Part shown: positions 50,140 to 58,927 of the stretch, one piece after another
Layout: each line of letters begins with the position of its first letter
How positions within the stretch are numbered: position 1 is the stretch's first letter
Source of the DNA: Streptomyces sp. HB132
Lineage (GTDB): Bacteria; Actinomycetota; Actinomycetes; Streptomycetales; Streptomycetaceae
Assembly (NCBI RefSeq): GCF_016909575.1
Contig: NZ_JAFBGA010000007.1
Span: 62,001 to 126,000, forward strand
DNA length: 64,000 bases
Direction: 5' to 3'
Program-made: the position numbers and the translations under genes
The notes under the pieces: generated by a model
What the model saw: the letters and a program-made list of their open reading frames with translations, nothing else
Told to the model about the DNA's origin: nothing
The model's database searches: none

Positions 50140-51630
50140 ATGACGGTGACAGAGGACAGCCGAGAGTTCGCTCCCGGTATCGACGAGTTCGGTCCCGGTA
50201 TCGACCCGGAGCGGCTCGCCGTCTGCCTGAGCGTGCTCGACGAGCTCGACACCATCGAGGTCGACCACCCTGACGCCGTCGCCGTGCGGCGCGCGACCGC
50301 CGGTATCTACCGCACCGTGAAGCAGCGTCGCCGCCAGGAGCGGCGCGCGGCCAAGACCGCGCACGACAAGGCCGTCACCGAGGCCACGGCGACCGGTTCC
50401 GCCGAGCGCATCGACGACGAGACGCAGGGCGTCCTCCCCTCCTCCTCGGCAACCGCCGAGATCGCGGGGATACTGCAGCGCCCGAGGTCCTGCTACATCT
50501 GCAAGACCAGGTATGTGGAGGTGGACGCCTTCTACCACCAGCTCTGCCGGCAGTGCGCCGAGGAGAACCGCAGCCGGCGCGACGCGCGCACCGATCTCAC
50601 GGGACGCAGGGCCCTGCTCACCGGCGGCCGCGCCAAGATCGGCATGTACATCGCGTTGCGGCTGCTGCGCGACGGTGCGCACACCACCATCACCACACGC
50701 TTCCCCAACGACGCCATCCGCCGTTTCAAGGCGATGCCGGACAGTGACGACTGGATCCACCGCCTGAAGATCGTGGGCATCGACCTGCGGGACCCCGCCC
50801 AGGTCGTCGCCCTCGCCGACTCGGTCGCCGCCGAGGGCCCGCTGGACATCCTGATCAACAACGCCGCGCAGACCGTCCGCCGCTCTCCGGAGGCCTACGG
50901 CGAGCTTCTCTCCGCGGAATCGGCGCCGCTGCCCGCGGGCGAGCTGCCCACCGCCCAGGTGATCGGCACGTTCGGCAGCGGCTCCGTCGACCGTGTCGCG
51001 GCCCTGCCGGCCGCCCGCAAGGAGGGCGAAGGCCTCAGCGCGCAGGACGTCACGGATCTCGCGCTGGTGACGGGCTCCGCCTCGCCTGCCCGCATCGCCG
51101 CGGGTACCGCCATCGACGCCGGCGGCCTGGTCCCCGACCTCCACGACACGAACAGCTGGATCCAGACCGTCGAGGAGGTCGAGCCGATCGAGCTCCTCGA
51201 GGTCCAGCTCTGCAACTCGACGGCGCCCTTCATCCTGATCAGCCGCCTGCGCCCGGCGATGGCCAGGGCCGCGGCGGACCGCGCCTACGTCGTGAACGTC
51301 TCCGCGATGGAGGGGGTGTTCGGCCGCGGCTACAAGGGCGCGGGACACCCGCACACCAACATGGCCAAGGCGGCGCTGAACATGCTGACCCGCACCAGCG
51401 CCCAGGAGATGTTCGAGAAGGACCGCATCCTCATGACGGCCGTCGACACCGGCTGGATCACGGACGAGCGGCCGCACCCCGACAAGATCCGCCTCGCCGA
51501 GGAGGGTTTTCACGCCCCGCTCGACCTCGTGGACGGGGCTGCCCGGGTCTACGACCCGATCGTGCGCGGTGAACAGGGTGAGGAGCTGTACGGCTGCTTC
51601 CTGAAGGACTACGCCCCCGCGGGCTGGTGA
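50140..51630 (+). CDS. SDR oxidoreductase with Cys-rich N-terminal motif
   Basis: A 496-residue protein. Residues ~115-150 hold a zinc-knuckle-like pattern, CYICKTRYVEVD then QLCRQCAEENR (CxxC...CxxC). From ~residue 158 an SDR fold follows: RRALLTGGRAKIGMYIALRL (TGGxxxIG), LDILINNAAQTVRRS, VVNVSAMEGVFGRGYKG and active-site Tyr/Lys region HTNMAKAALNMLTR. Between them (~residues 255-350) is an insertion of ~90 residues absent from ordinary SDRs. The usual YxxxK appears as HTNMAK, so catalysis is uncertain. ATG 50140 follows AGAGGAA. It is divergent from the sigma gene. Confidence 0.85.
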   Translation: MTVTEDSREFAPGIDEFGPGIDPERLAVCLSVLDELDTIEVDHPDAVAVRRATAGIYRTVKQRRRQERRAAKTAHDKAVTEATATGSAERIDDETQGVLPSSSATAEIAGILQRPRSCYICKTRYVEVDAFYHQLCRQCAEENRSRRDARTDLTGRRALLTGGRAKIGMYIALRLLRDGAHTTITTRFPNDAIRRFKAMPDSDDWIHRLKIVGIDLRDPAQVVALADSVAAEGPLDILINNAAQTVRRSPEAYGELLSAESAPLPAGELPTAQVIGTFGSGSVDRVAALPAARKEGEGLSAQDVTDLALVTGSASPARIAAGTAIDAGGLVPDLHDTNSWIQTVEEVEPIELLEVQLCNSTAPFILISRLRPAMARAAADRAYVVNVSAMEGVFGRGYKGAGHPHTNMAKAALNMLTRTSAQEMFEKDRILMTAVDTGWITDERPHPDKIRLAEEGFHAPLDLVDGAARVYDPIVRGEQGEELYGCFLKDYAPAGW

Positions 51631-51696
51631 AGCCCCGACCGGCTCCATCCGGTCATCACCTCCCTCACTTCCGCCTCCTGCGATGACAGGTGGCGC

Positions 51697-51730
51697 GGCG
51701 GCGGACCCCGTGGGTACGGGGTCCGCCGCC
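51697..51730 (+). terminator. Terminator after the SDR gene
   Basis: A perfect 14-bp inverted repeat (GGCGGCGGACCCCG with CGGGGTCCGCCGCC) encloses a 6-base loop and is followed by GTTCTGTT. The rest of the 373-base gap to the small peptide gene at 52004 shows only promoter-like space. Confidence 0.85.
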
Positions 51731-52003
51731 GTTCTGTTGGCTGAAAGTGACCCGGGCCACACGTTCTGTCGAGCGGGACGGCGCTCATTTGGTTAGTCTG
51801 AGGGGAACGGACGCCACCAAGGGATCCACGAAGCTTCCTCGGCCGTCCTGGGACAGGTCTGTAAGCAGTCCGCCGTCCCCCCCCGTACCCGGCGCCACCG
51901 CGACCGAACTGTTTCTGCCCCTGCCCCGCAGAGGGTGGTCGACACGGTTCTCACAGCCGTGGCGTCGCCACCGCCCGGGGAACGCGACACGAAGGAGTCC
52001 GCG

Positions 52004-52177
52004 GTGACACCTGAGATGACGAAGACCGAGACGCGCCCGACCGAGCTCACCGGAGAGCGGGCCCGCCGGCCCGAGAAGCTCCGGAACATCGAGGTCTGGG
52101 CCAGGTCGGCACCGATCAGACTGGCCGGCTACGAGGATGATCTGGCCGAGCCGCACATCCTGCCCGGAATCGACTGA
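52004..52177 (+). CDS. Orphan 57-residue peptide, possibly a precursor peptide
   Basis: A small gene with GAAGGAG before GTG 52004. The product is a charged N-terminal half (TKTETRPTELTGERARRPEK) and a distinct C-terminal half (NIEVWARSAPIRLAGYED, DLAEPHILPGID). The leader/core-like contrast and the conserved-looking tail resemble ribosomal peptide precursors, but no modifying enzyme lies next to it. A terminator hairpin follows, so it is a monocistronic unit. Function unknown; it could equally be a small structural or regulatory protein. Confidence 0.6.
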   Translation: MTPEMTKTETRPTELTGERARRPEKLRNIEVWARSAPIRLAGYEDDLAEPHILPGID

Positions 52178-52206
52178 TCGTCCCGCCTCGGTCAGCGGTA
52201 CCCCTT

Positions 52207-52240
52207 GCCCCTGCCTCCGTCTCCGGACGGGGGCAGGGGC
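52207..52240 (+). terminator. Terminator after the 57-residue peptide gene
   Basis: GCCCCTGCC at 52207 pairs with GGCAGGGGC ending at 52240, followed by CTTTCC. It lies 29 bases after the stop codon. Confidence 0.75.
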
Positions 52241-52330
52241 CTTTCCCGGCCACCCGCACGACCCGCGTACGCCGTCGTCCCGGCCGGGGAGGAGAAGCGC
52301 ACCAGGGCTTCACCGGCTGTCGTCCCCCTC

Positions 52331-53770
52331 TTACGGGACGCCTCCACGCGGCCGCGGCGGAACGGGTCCGGCCACCGGCCTCATGAAGTCCCGTACGTAG
52401 GTCCGGTCCCACCAGCGCCCGGTGTTCCGCAACTCCCGGCTGTCGGTGAACCGGTAGTGGAAGACCCGGGCCCGGATGTGGGCGGGCGGTCCGCCGGGGA
52501 ACGGATTGTGGCCCAGCAGCCGCAGGGTGTCCCGGTCACCCCGCAGCAGCCGCTCGACGAACGGACCGAACCAGGTGCGGGCGTACGCGGGGGAGAGCGC
52601 GGCGAACCACATCATCCAGTCCAGCCGCAGATGGTACGGCGCGAACTGGCGCGGCAGCCTGCGCGGATCACCGGGCTTACCCCGGAAGCCGTACTCGAGC
52701 CACCGCGTCCCCTCGTGGATCACCGCCTCCTCGGTGCCCTCGACGACCACCTCGAGCCGCATCCTGCTGATGCTCCCGAAGGCCCCGTAGGTGTTGACCA
52801 GGTGCAGCGGGTCGTAGGACCGGTTCATCGCCTGGCGGCGCGAGAGGAGGTTGCGGGCCGGGCGGTAGCTGAGTGCCAGGACGAGGGCGGCGACGGCCAT
52901 GACCAGCACCTCGTACCAGAGGGGTGACCCAGGCTGGGCGGGGGGTGGTCCTGCCACCGGTGACCAGTCGACCGCGGCCAGGGCGAGGACGACGGTGAGC
53001 CAGTTCAGCCAGGCGAAGTTTCCCGAGAGGATCAGCCACAGCTGGGTGACCACCATGAGCCCGGCCGCGACACTCGCGACCGGTTGCGGGGTGAACAGCA
53101 GGAACGGCACCACGAGCTGGGTGACGTGGTTGGCGGCGACCTCCACCCGGTGCACCGGCTTGGGGAGCCGGTGGAAGAACCAGCTCAGCGGCCCCGGCAT
53201 CGGCTGGGTCTCGTGGTGGAACTCCAGACAGGTCAGCCGGCGCCAGCACTCGTCGCCCCGCACCTTGATGAGCCCCGCGCCGAACTCCACCCGGAAGAGC
53301 AGCCAGCGCAGCAGCCAGAGCACCAGCACGGGCGCCGCGGTGTCGCCGTTGCCGAGGAATACCGCGAGGAAACCCGTCTCCAGCAGGAGCGACTCCCAGC
53401 CGAAGCCGTACCAGACCTGGCCGACCTGGACGATCGACAGGTACAGCGCCCAGGGCAGCGCCCACAGAGCCATCGCCGCGCCGAGCGGGACGTAGGCGTC
53501 GAGGCCGGCCAGAAGGGCCAGTGACACCGCCACGCCCGCCCAGGCGACCAGTGCGAAGAAGCGGTCCGAGTAGTGGAGGCGGAACAGGCCGGGCGCGGCC
53601 CGCCACGAGGTGCGCCGCAGGAGGTCGGGTACGGGGAGCATGCCGCGGGAGCCGATCAGCGCCCGGAACTGCAGCGCCGCGGCGAGGAACGCGATCAGAT
53701 AGACGGCGGCCAGCGAGCGCTGGAAGATCAGCCTGCTCAGCCAGTAGCCGTCTGCGGTGAACCACTCCAT
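52331..53770 (-). CDS. Lipase-maturation-factor-like membrane protein
   Basis: A 479-residue polytopic protein with at least eight helices (SLAAVYLIAFLAAALQF; ALWALPWALYLSIVQVGQVW; SVAAGLMVVTQLWLILSG). LLFRVEFGAGLIKVRGDECW, TCLEFHHETQPMPGPLSWFF, and the soluble end FAPYHLRLDWMMWFAAL with GPFVERLLRG match the LMF1/LMF2 family. In vertebrates the family helps lipases fold in the ER; the bacterial role is unknown. ATG 53770 follows GGAGG. It precedes convergent sequence and may be cotranscribed with the DUF1990 gene 29 bases upstream. Confidence 0.9.
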   Translation of the reverse strand: MEWFTADGYWLSRLIFQRSLAAVYLIAFLAAALQFRALIGSRGMLPVPDLLRRTSWRAAPGLFRLHYSDRFFALVAWAGVAVSLALLAGLDAYVPLGAAMALWALPWALYLSIVQVGQVWYGFGWESLLLETGFLAVFLGNGDTAAPVLVLWLLRWLLFRVEFGAGLIKVRGDECWRRLTCLEFHHETQPMPGPLSWFFHRLPKPVHRVEVAANHVTQLVVPFLLFTPQPVASVAAGLMVVTQLWLILSGNFAWLNWLTVVLALAAVDWSPVAGPPPAQPGSPLWYEVLVMAVAALVLALSYRPARNLLSRRQAMNRSYDPLHLVNTYGAFGSISRMRLEVVVEGTEEAVIHEGTRWLEYGFRGKPGDPRRLPRQFAPYHLRLDWMMWFAALSPAYARTWFGPFVERLLRGDRDTLRLLGHNPFPGGPPAHIRARVFHYRFTDSRELRNTGRWWDRTYVRDFMRPVAGPVPPRPRGGVP

Positions 53771-53799
53771 CGCCTCCAGTATCCGGCGGACTCCGCCCG

Positions 53800-54309
53800 T
53801 CAGGCGGCCGACACCGTCCGGCGCAGCACCTTTCCGAGTCGGCGTGCGTACCAGTGCTGGGCGAGCGGCACGAGAGGACCCGCGAGCCGTGCGTACCAGG
53901 AGGCGGGCCGTGAGAACGCCATCACGGTGAACCACACCGTCCCGTCCTCCGCCAGCTCCACCACGAAGCTCTCCTCGCCGCACTCCGGATGCCCTGCCCG
54001 GGTGCCGTACGCGAAGCCGGTGCGGTCCTTCTCGTAGGCCGTCCAGACCACCGCACAGGGGGCGGTGATGCGGAGCGGGCCGATGCCCGCCGATACGTCG
54101 ACGGTGACTCCCGCGGCCGCCCGTACGGCGGAGGCCCGTACCCCGGCGCCCGCGGCACGGTGCATGCGCCACTCGGTGACGGCGGCGCCGGCGGCCTCGA
54201 AGTCCGCCCGGCCCCTGCCGACCGCGGCACGGTGGTGCAGATGGTTGTAGCCGTCCGGGAGCGGTCCGAGCAGGGTGGCTCCGGCCTCGGGGTACGTCAG
54301 GCTGCTCAT
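53800..54309 (-). CDS. DUF1990-family protein
   Basis: A 169-residue protein of the DUF1990 family: SLTYPEAGATLLGPLPDGYN, HHRAAVGRGRADFEAAGAAV, FAYGTRAGHPECGEESFVVE and WFTVMAFSRPASWYARL. It resembles small ligand-binding folds (the FAYGTxxGHPExGEE block is diagnostic). ATG 54309 overlaps the YndJ-like stop as ATGA, so the two are coupled. Function of the family is unknown. Confidence 0.88.
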   Translation of the reverse strand: MSSLTYPEAGATLLGPLPDGYNHLHHRAAVGRGRADFEAAGAAVTEWRMHRAAGAGVRASAVRAAAGVTVDVSAGIGPLRITAPCAVVWTAYEKDRTGFAYGTRAGHPECGEESFVVELAEDGTVWFTVMAFSRPASWYARLAGPLVPLAQHWYARRLGKVLRRTVSAA

Positions 54310-55142
54310 GCGGTCCTGCCTTCCGACGGGGTGAGTTCCTGGAGCCGGCGCCGCGCGAGCAGCGCGCAGAGGGCGAAGCCCAGCGCGTTGCCGAGCCCGT
54401 GCGTGGCCGCCATCCAGGTCAGGGTGGGGTGCGGCAGTCCGGTGGCCTCGCCGAGTGCCCAGCTCAGCGCGAGCACCATCGTCACGGCGAGCACGCCGGC
54501 CGAGACGGCGAGGAGTGCGCCGGTGACAGGGTCCCGCCCGTCGGTGCGGGCGGTGCGCCAGGTCAGGAGTGCGACCGTCCACATTCCGGCGGTGAGCACG
54601 AGGGCTCCGGCCAGTTCGGTCCGGTCCCCGGTGAAGTAGCCGACGAGGACGAGCAGTGTGCCGAGCGGCACGCTGAGGGCGGCGAACCGGCCGGCCGTCC
54701 CGTCCTGCGCCCTGCAGACGAGACCGGCGACGAGTGCGGCGGCGAAACCGGCGAAGTGGAAGTGGGGCACGGTCAGCGCCAGGATGCCGAGCCCGAACCC
54801 GAACAGCTCGTGGCCGGAGCGCTCGGCGACGAGGGCGAGCGCGGCGACCGAGGGGGCGACCAGCGCGGTGAGCAGCGCGGCCTCCGCCGGGCGCGCGCTG
54901 CGGGTACGGGCGAGGCGTCGCGGCGCGTGCGTGGCGAGGAGCAGCGTCCCCAGGGCGTAGCAGAGCGCGAGAGCGGCGGCGACTCCACCGCGCGGCAGCC
55001 ACAGGGACAGTGCGCCGGGCGCGGCGAAGAGCGGCCACATACGCCGTATCCGGTCGAGTGAGGGATCGCCGACGAGCCCCAGGCCCAACGGGACGATCAC
55101 CACCATGCCCAGCATCACGATCAGCCCGACCAGTACGGACAT
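54306..55142 (-). CDS. YndJ-like membrane protein
   Basis: A 278-residue protein with about eight membrane helices (VLVGLIVMLGMVVIVPLGLG; VAAALALCYALGTLLLA; LILTVPHFHFAGFAAALVAG-like ALTVPHFHFAGFAAALVAG). The histidine-rich VPHFHFAGF and the later TWMAATHGLGNALGF are hallmarks of YndJ proteins, often paired with DUF1990 as here. ATG 55142 has GAAGGGGGTGGG upstream. A perfect palindrome lies 34 bases upstream, between this gene and the divergent phosphatase, and probably is its operator. Confidence 0.88.
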   Translation of the reverse strand: MSVLVGLIVMLGMVVIVPLGLGLVGDPSLDRIRRMWPLFAAPGALSLWLPRGGVAAALALCYALGTLLLATHAPRRLARTRSARPAEAALLTALVAPSVAALALVAERSGHELFGFGLGILALTVPHFHFAGFAAALVAGLVCRAQDGTAGRFAALSVPLGTLLVLVGYFTGDRTELAGALVLTAGMWTVALLTWRTARTDGRDPVTGALLAVSAGVLAVTMVLALSWALGEATGLPHPTLTWMAATHGLGNALGFALCALLARRRLQELTPSEGRTA

Positions 55143-55175
55143 CGTGCCCACCCCCTTCACGTGCACGGCACACAG

Positions 55176-55199
55176 GCGAATTGAACATGTTCAATTCGC
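55176..55199. promoter_or_regulatory. 24-bp palindromic operator, with a second half-strength site
   Basis: A perfect 24-base palindrome centred on TTGAACATGTTCAA lies in the divergent promoter region. A second copy of the core, TGAACGTGTTCA, is at 55226-55237, 44 bases away centre to centre (about four helical turns). The arrangement suggests cooperative binding of a dimeric repressor controlling the YndJ-DUF1990 operon and perhaps the phosphatase gene. The regulator is not in the window. Confidence 0.75.
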
Positions 55200-55287
55200 T
55201 TTGCCGCTGAGCATAGAGGGCGCGGTGAACGTGTTCAAGGCGCCGGTACGGTCGAGGAATCGGACAAATAATGGCAGAGTGGCGCAC

Positions 55288-57354
55288 ATGGATGATCGGG
55301 GAGCGGGTGCCCTGTCGCTCCCGGACGACTGGCCCGCCCACCCGGACCTCAGCCTCGCCCTGAACCGAATGGGCAGTTTCGACTGGGATCTGGACAGCGG
55401 CCTCATGCACATGGACGAGCCCGCACTCGACGTGTTCGACCTTCGCCCGGACGAGTACGACGGTCATCCTGCCGGGCTCGCGCAGCGAGTCCCCGCCGAC
55501 GAGGCGATCCGGCTCGACGGCATGGTCTCCCAGGCGCTCAAGAGCGGCCGCAACAACTACGGCGCGTACTTCCGACGGACGCAGCGCGACGGTTCCCTGT
55601 GCTGGACCCATACCCAGGGGTTCATCCGCCGGGACGGCACCGGGCGGCCCCGCCGCATCATCGGGATCATCCGGGACGCCACCCAGGAGCTGGCCGAGTC
55701 GACGGCACGCCGGACCGTCGACGAGGAACGGCGCCGCCGTACCAGCCTGGTCGAGGGCACCACGGCGGCCCTGGCCCACGCCCGGACGGTCAAGGACGTC
55801 ACCGACGTACTCAAGAGCTCCCACGGCCTGGCCAACCTCGGCGCCACCAGTCTGGTCATGGGACTGCTCGAGTCGGGGCGCATCCACCTGGTGGCGGACG
55901 GCCCCGAAGGGGCGTACGTGCAGGGCACCCGCTACACCCGGACCGACGAGCCCTATCCGATGAGTGAGGTCATCCGCACACTCACTCCGCGCTTCATCGA
56001 GACACCCGAGGACTTCGCGACCTCTTACCCCGTCCTGTGGCCGCACATCAGCCACCTCGGCATCACCGCCGCCGCGTACATGCCGCTCATCGCCCAGGCA
56101 CGCCCGATCGGCGCACTCGGGCTCCTCTACGGCAACAAGGCCGGCTTCACCGGCGACGAGCGGAACCTGCTGGTGGCTCTCGGCAGTTCGATCGCCCAGA
56201 GCCTTCAGCGCGCCATGCTCTACGAGCAGGAGCACGATCTCGCCGAGGGGCTGCAGCAGGCGATGCTGCCCCGCCGCATTCCCGAGGTGCCCGGGGCCCG
56301 GGTCGCCGTCCGTTACCGCTCGGCGCGGCTCGGCAGGGACATCGGCGGTGACTGGTACGACATCATCCCGCTGCCCGGCGGCCGGGTCGGCGCCGTCATC
56401 GGTGACGTGCAGGGGCACGACACGCACGCCGCGGCCGTCATGGGCCAGTTGCGGATCGTCCTGCGTGCCTACGCCGCCGAGGGGCACAGTCCTGCCACGG
56501 TCATGGCACGGGCCTCCGTCTTCCTCCACGAACTCGACACCGACCGCTTCGCGACCTGTACCTACGCGGAGGCCGACATGACCACCGGGGTGGTGCAGTT
56601 GGTCAGGGCCGGGCACGTGGACCCCGCCCTGCGCGACGTCGACGGGAGCTGCCGCAAGCTTCCGGTCGAAGGCGGGCTGCCCCTGGGGCTCTCCGCGGAG
56701 TTCGGCCGGCTCGAGTACCCGGTCAGCACCGTCGATCTGGACCCGGGCCAGACGATGATCCTCTTCACCGACGGAATGGTCGAGCTGCCCGGCACCGACC
56801 TCGACGAAGGCACGCGGCTGCTGGTCTCCACGGTGCGCGACGGACCGCACGACCTCCAGAGGCTGGCCGACCGGCTCTGCGAAGTGGTCGACGAGCGCGG
56901 GGGCGAGGACGACATGGCGGTGCTGCTGCTGCGCCGCAACGCCGCCCACGCCCCCCACCCCGGCGGCCGGCTCCAGCAGCACGTCGCGCAGAACGACCCG
57001 GAGGCGCTCACCTCCGCCCGTCACATGATCCGGGCGGCGGTACGCGCGTGGGGGGCGAGGGACCGCGCCGACGAGGTCGAGCTCGCGGCCGACGAGCTGA
57101 TCACCAACGCGCTCATGCACACCGACGGCGGCGCCATCGTCACCATCCGGGTGCTCACCGGATCCGAACGACGTCTCCGGGTCGACGTGGAGGACCGCTC
57201 CAGCGCACTGCCGCGCCGCAGGGACGCGGGGGAGTCAGGAGTCTCGGGCCGCGGACTCATGCTCGTCGACCGACTGGCCGACATCTGGGGAGTGGAGTCC
57301 CGGGGCAACGGCAAATGCGTGTGGTGCGAATTCCTGATCCCGGAGCACCGGTAG
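55288..57354 (+). CDS. PAS-GAF-PP2C-HATPase signalling protein
   Basis: A 688-residue cytosolic regulator. A PAS domain comes first (LNRMGSFDWDLDSGLMHMD; RRIIGIIRDATQEL). A GAF domain follows (VTDVLKSSHGLANLGATSLV to AYMPLIAQARPIGALGLLYG), then a SpoIIE/PP2C domain (EGLQQAMLPRRIPEV; RDIGGDWYDIIPL; GDVQGHDTHAAAVMG; MILFTDGMVEL; GGEDDMAVLLLRR). A C-terminal HATPase has VELAADELITNALMHTDGG. Having phosphatase and kinase in one chain is typical of streptomycete partner-switch regulators. ATG 55288 is used; GTG 55279 is possible. Confidence 0.92.
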   Translation: MDDRGAGALSLPDDWPAHPDLSLALNRMGSFDWDLDSGLMHMDEPALDVFDLRPDEYDGHPAGLAQRVPADEAIRLDGMVSQALKSGRNNYGAYFRRTQRDGSLCWTHTQGFIRRDGTGRPRRIIGIIRDATQELAESTARRTVDEERRRRTSLVEGTTAALAHARTVKDVTDVLKSSHGLANLGATSLVMGLLESGRIHLVADGPEGAYVQGTRYTRTDEPYPMSEVIRTLTPRFIETPEDFATSYPVLWPHISHLGITAAAYMPLIAQARPIGALGLLYGNKAGFTGDERNLLVALGSSIAQSLQRAMLYEQEHDLAEGLQQAMLPRRIPEVPGARVAVRYRSARLGRDIGGDWYDIIPLPGGRVGAVIGDVQGHDTHAAAVMGQLRIVLRAYAAEGHSPATVMARASVFLHELDTDRFATCTYAEADMTTGVVQLVRAGHVDPALRDVDGSCRKLPVEGGLPLGLSAEFGRLEYPVSTVDLDPGQTMILFTDGMVELPGTDLDEGTRLLVSTVRDGPHDLQRLADRLCEVVDERGGEDDMAVLLLRRNAAHAPHPGGRLQQHVAQNDPEALTSARHMIRAAVRAWGARDRADEVELAADELITNALMHTDGGAIVTIRVLTGSERRLRVDVEDRSSALPRRRDAGESGVSGRGLMLVDRLADIWGVESRGNGKCVWCEFLIPEHR

Positions 57355-57474
57355 CGCCGCGGCCGAGGCCGCGCGAGACTGTAACAGTACGTAACATGTC
57401 CATACTTGACCGTAACCGGCCCTGCGGGATTGACTTCGATCCCGCCGTACCGCCGCAGACGACGCGAGGCCCCG

Positions 57475-58833
57475 TTGAGTACCGAGCTCCTGGCACCTCT
57501 TGATCTGGCTTTCTGGCACCTTGAATCCGATGCGCATCCGATGCATCTCGGCGCACTCGCGGTCTTCGACCCGGTACCCGGCGTGGCCCCGGCAGACCTG
57601 CTCGAGCTGCTCGGAGCACGGGCCGCCGCCATTCCCCGGCTGCGGATGCGGGTCCGTGACGTCCTGCTGCCCGTCGGCGGCGCCGCTTGGTTCACCGACA
57701 AGGAATTCGACGTGCACCGGCACGTGAGGCGGGTCGTGCTCCCCGAGGGCGACTTCATGGCGGAGACGGCCCGGCTCGCCGGTGAACTCATGGAACAGCC
57801 GCTCGGGCGCGGCCTGCCGCCCTGGCAGATGTACCTCCTCGACAGCCCGGGGGACGGACCGTTCGCCGTCCTCGTGAAGCTGCACCACGCGCTCGCCGAC
57901 GGGATGCGGGCCGTCGCCATCGGCGCCGGCATCTTCGACCAGATCGCCTCCGCCGGTGCCGGCCGGGGCACGTTGCGCCGCCGGGCGCCCGTGCCGCCCC
58001 GCTCCTGGCTGCCCCGCCCGTACAAGGCGGCGGGGCTGGCGATGGGCCGGCTCGGGGAAGTCGGCAGAGCGCTGGGAGTCGGCGCCTCCGTCGTACGCGC
58101 CAGCCGCCTCGACCTGCGGGCCACCACGCCCCTGACCGCGCGCTCCAGCGGCACGCGCCGGCTCGCCACCGCCGAACTCGACGCCGAAGCGGTGCAGCGC
58201 ATCCGGCGCACCGCGGGCGGCACGTCCAACGACGTGCTGCTCGCTCTCGTCGCCGGGGCGCTGCGCCGGTGGATGCTCGAGCGGGGTGACCCGCTCCCCG
58301 GCACCGACCCCCGTGCCCTGGTCCCCGTATCCCGGCGCCGGCCCGGTGGAGCGGCCACCGGCAACAAACTCTCGGCCTACCTGCTCGGGCTGCCCGTCTC
58401 CGAACCCGACGCCCGGGAACGGCTGCGCCTCGTGCGCACGGGCATGGACCGGAACAAGGCGGCCGGGCCCCTGCGCGGCGCCGGTGCCGTCGCCGTACTG
58501 GCCGACCAGTTGCCCGCGCTGGCCCACCGGTTCGGAGCGCCGCTGGCGGGGAACGCCGCCCGGATGCTCTTCGACCTGCTGGTCACCAGCGTGCCCCTGC
58601 CGCGCTCCGCGCTCTCGCTCGGCGGCTGCCCGCTGCGTGCCGTCTACCCCATGGCGCCGCTGGCCCGTGGACAGTCACTGGCCGTCGCCCTGTCCACGTA
58701 CGGCGGGCGGGTACAGGTCGGACTGGTCGCCGACGGGAAGGCGCTGCCGGATCTCGACCAGCTGGCCTCCGCGATCCACGAGGAGCTGCGCGACCTGCAC
58801 GCGCTCGTCCCCACGGTGCCCGCTCCGGCGTGA
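57475..58833 (+). CDS. Wax ester synthase/diacylglycerol acyltransferase
   Basis: A 452-residue WS/DGAT-family acyltransferase making wax esters or triacylglycerol from acyl-CoA. The catalytic motif HHxxxDG is present as KLHHALADGM. Other family marks are LAFWHLESDAHPMHLGALAV, TSNDVLLALVAGALRRWM, PVSRRRPGGAATGNKLSAYL, and LLVTSVPLPRSALSLGGC (cf. NVPGP). The TTG at 57475 has GAGG six bases upstream and begins exactly where the conserved N-terminus starts (STELLAPLDLAFW). It is a single gene. Confidence 0.93.
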   Translation: MSTELLAPLDLAFWHLESDAHPMHLGALAVFDPVPGVAPADLLELLGARAAAIPRLRMRVRDVLLPVGGAAWFTDKEFDVHRHVRRVVLPEGDFMAETARLAGELMEQPLGRGLPPWQMYLLDSPGDGPFAVLVKLHHALADGMRAVAIGAGIFDQIASAGAGRGTLRRRAPVPPRSWLPRPYKAAGLAMGRLGEVGRALGVGASVVRASRLDLRATTPLTARSSGTRRLATAELDAEAVQRIRRTAGGTSNDVLLALVAGALRRWMLERGDPLPGTDPRALVPVSRRRPGGAATGNKLSAYLLGLPVSEPDARERLRLVRTGMDRNKAAGPLRGAGAVAVLADQLPALAHRFGAPLAGNAARMLFDLLVTSVPLPRSALSLGGCPLRAVYPMAPLARGQSLAVALSTYGGRVQVGLVADGKALPDLDQLASAIHEELRDLHALVPTVPAPA

Positions 58834-58854
58834 GGGCCGATCCGCCGGAACCTG

Positions 58855-58883
58855 TTGACGTGACTGATTGATCCGATGAATAG
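58855..58883 (+). promoter_or_regulatory. Promoter candidate of the fucose-type pair
   Basis: TTGACG at 58855 is a good -35 and GAATAG near 58878 a plausible -10 at 17-base spacing. The segment GACTGATTGATC...GATGAATAGTC is an imperfect inverted repeat that may bind a regulator. Confidence 0.4.
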
Positions 58884-58927
58884 TCCTGTACGGACCATCA
58901 GGGATCACCGGCGGGGGCGGCAGAGGC

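Noticed and set aside
48853..51762. A 969-residue minus-strand reading frame whose first ~670 residues lie opposite the SDR gene
   Set aside because: Only its last 298 residues are the sigma factor. The remainder is the antisense shadow of the SDR and its upstream region, rich in arginine, glycine and valine with no domain.
53800..57120. An 1106-residue minus-strand frame across the phosphatase gene
   Set aside because: Only the last 169 residues (DUF1990) are real; the rest is shadow of the YndJ-like and PAS-GAF-PP2C genes.
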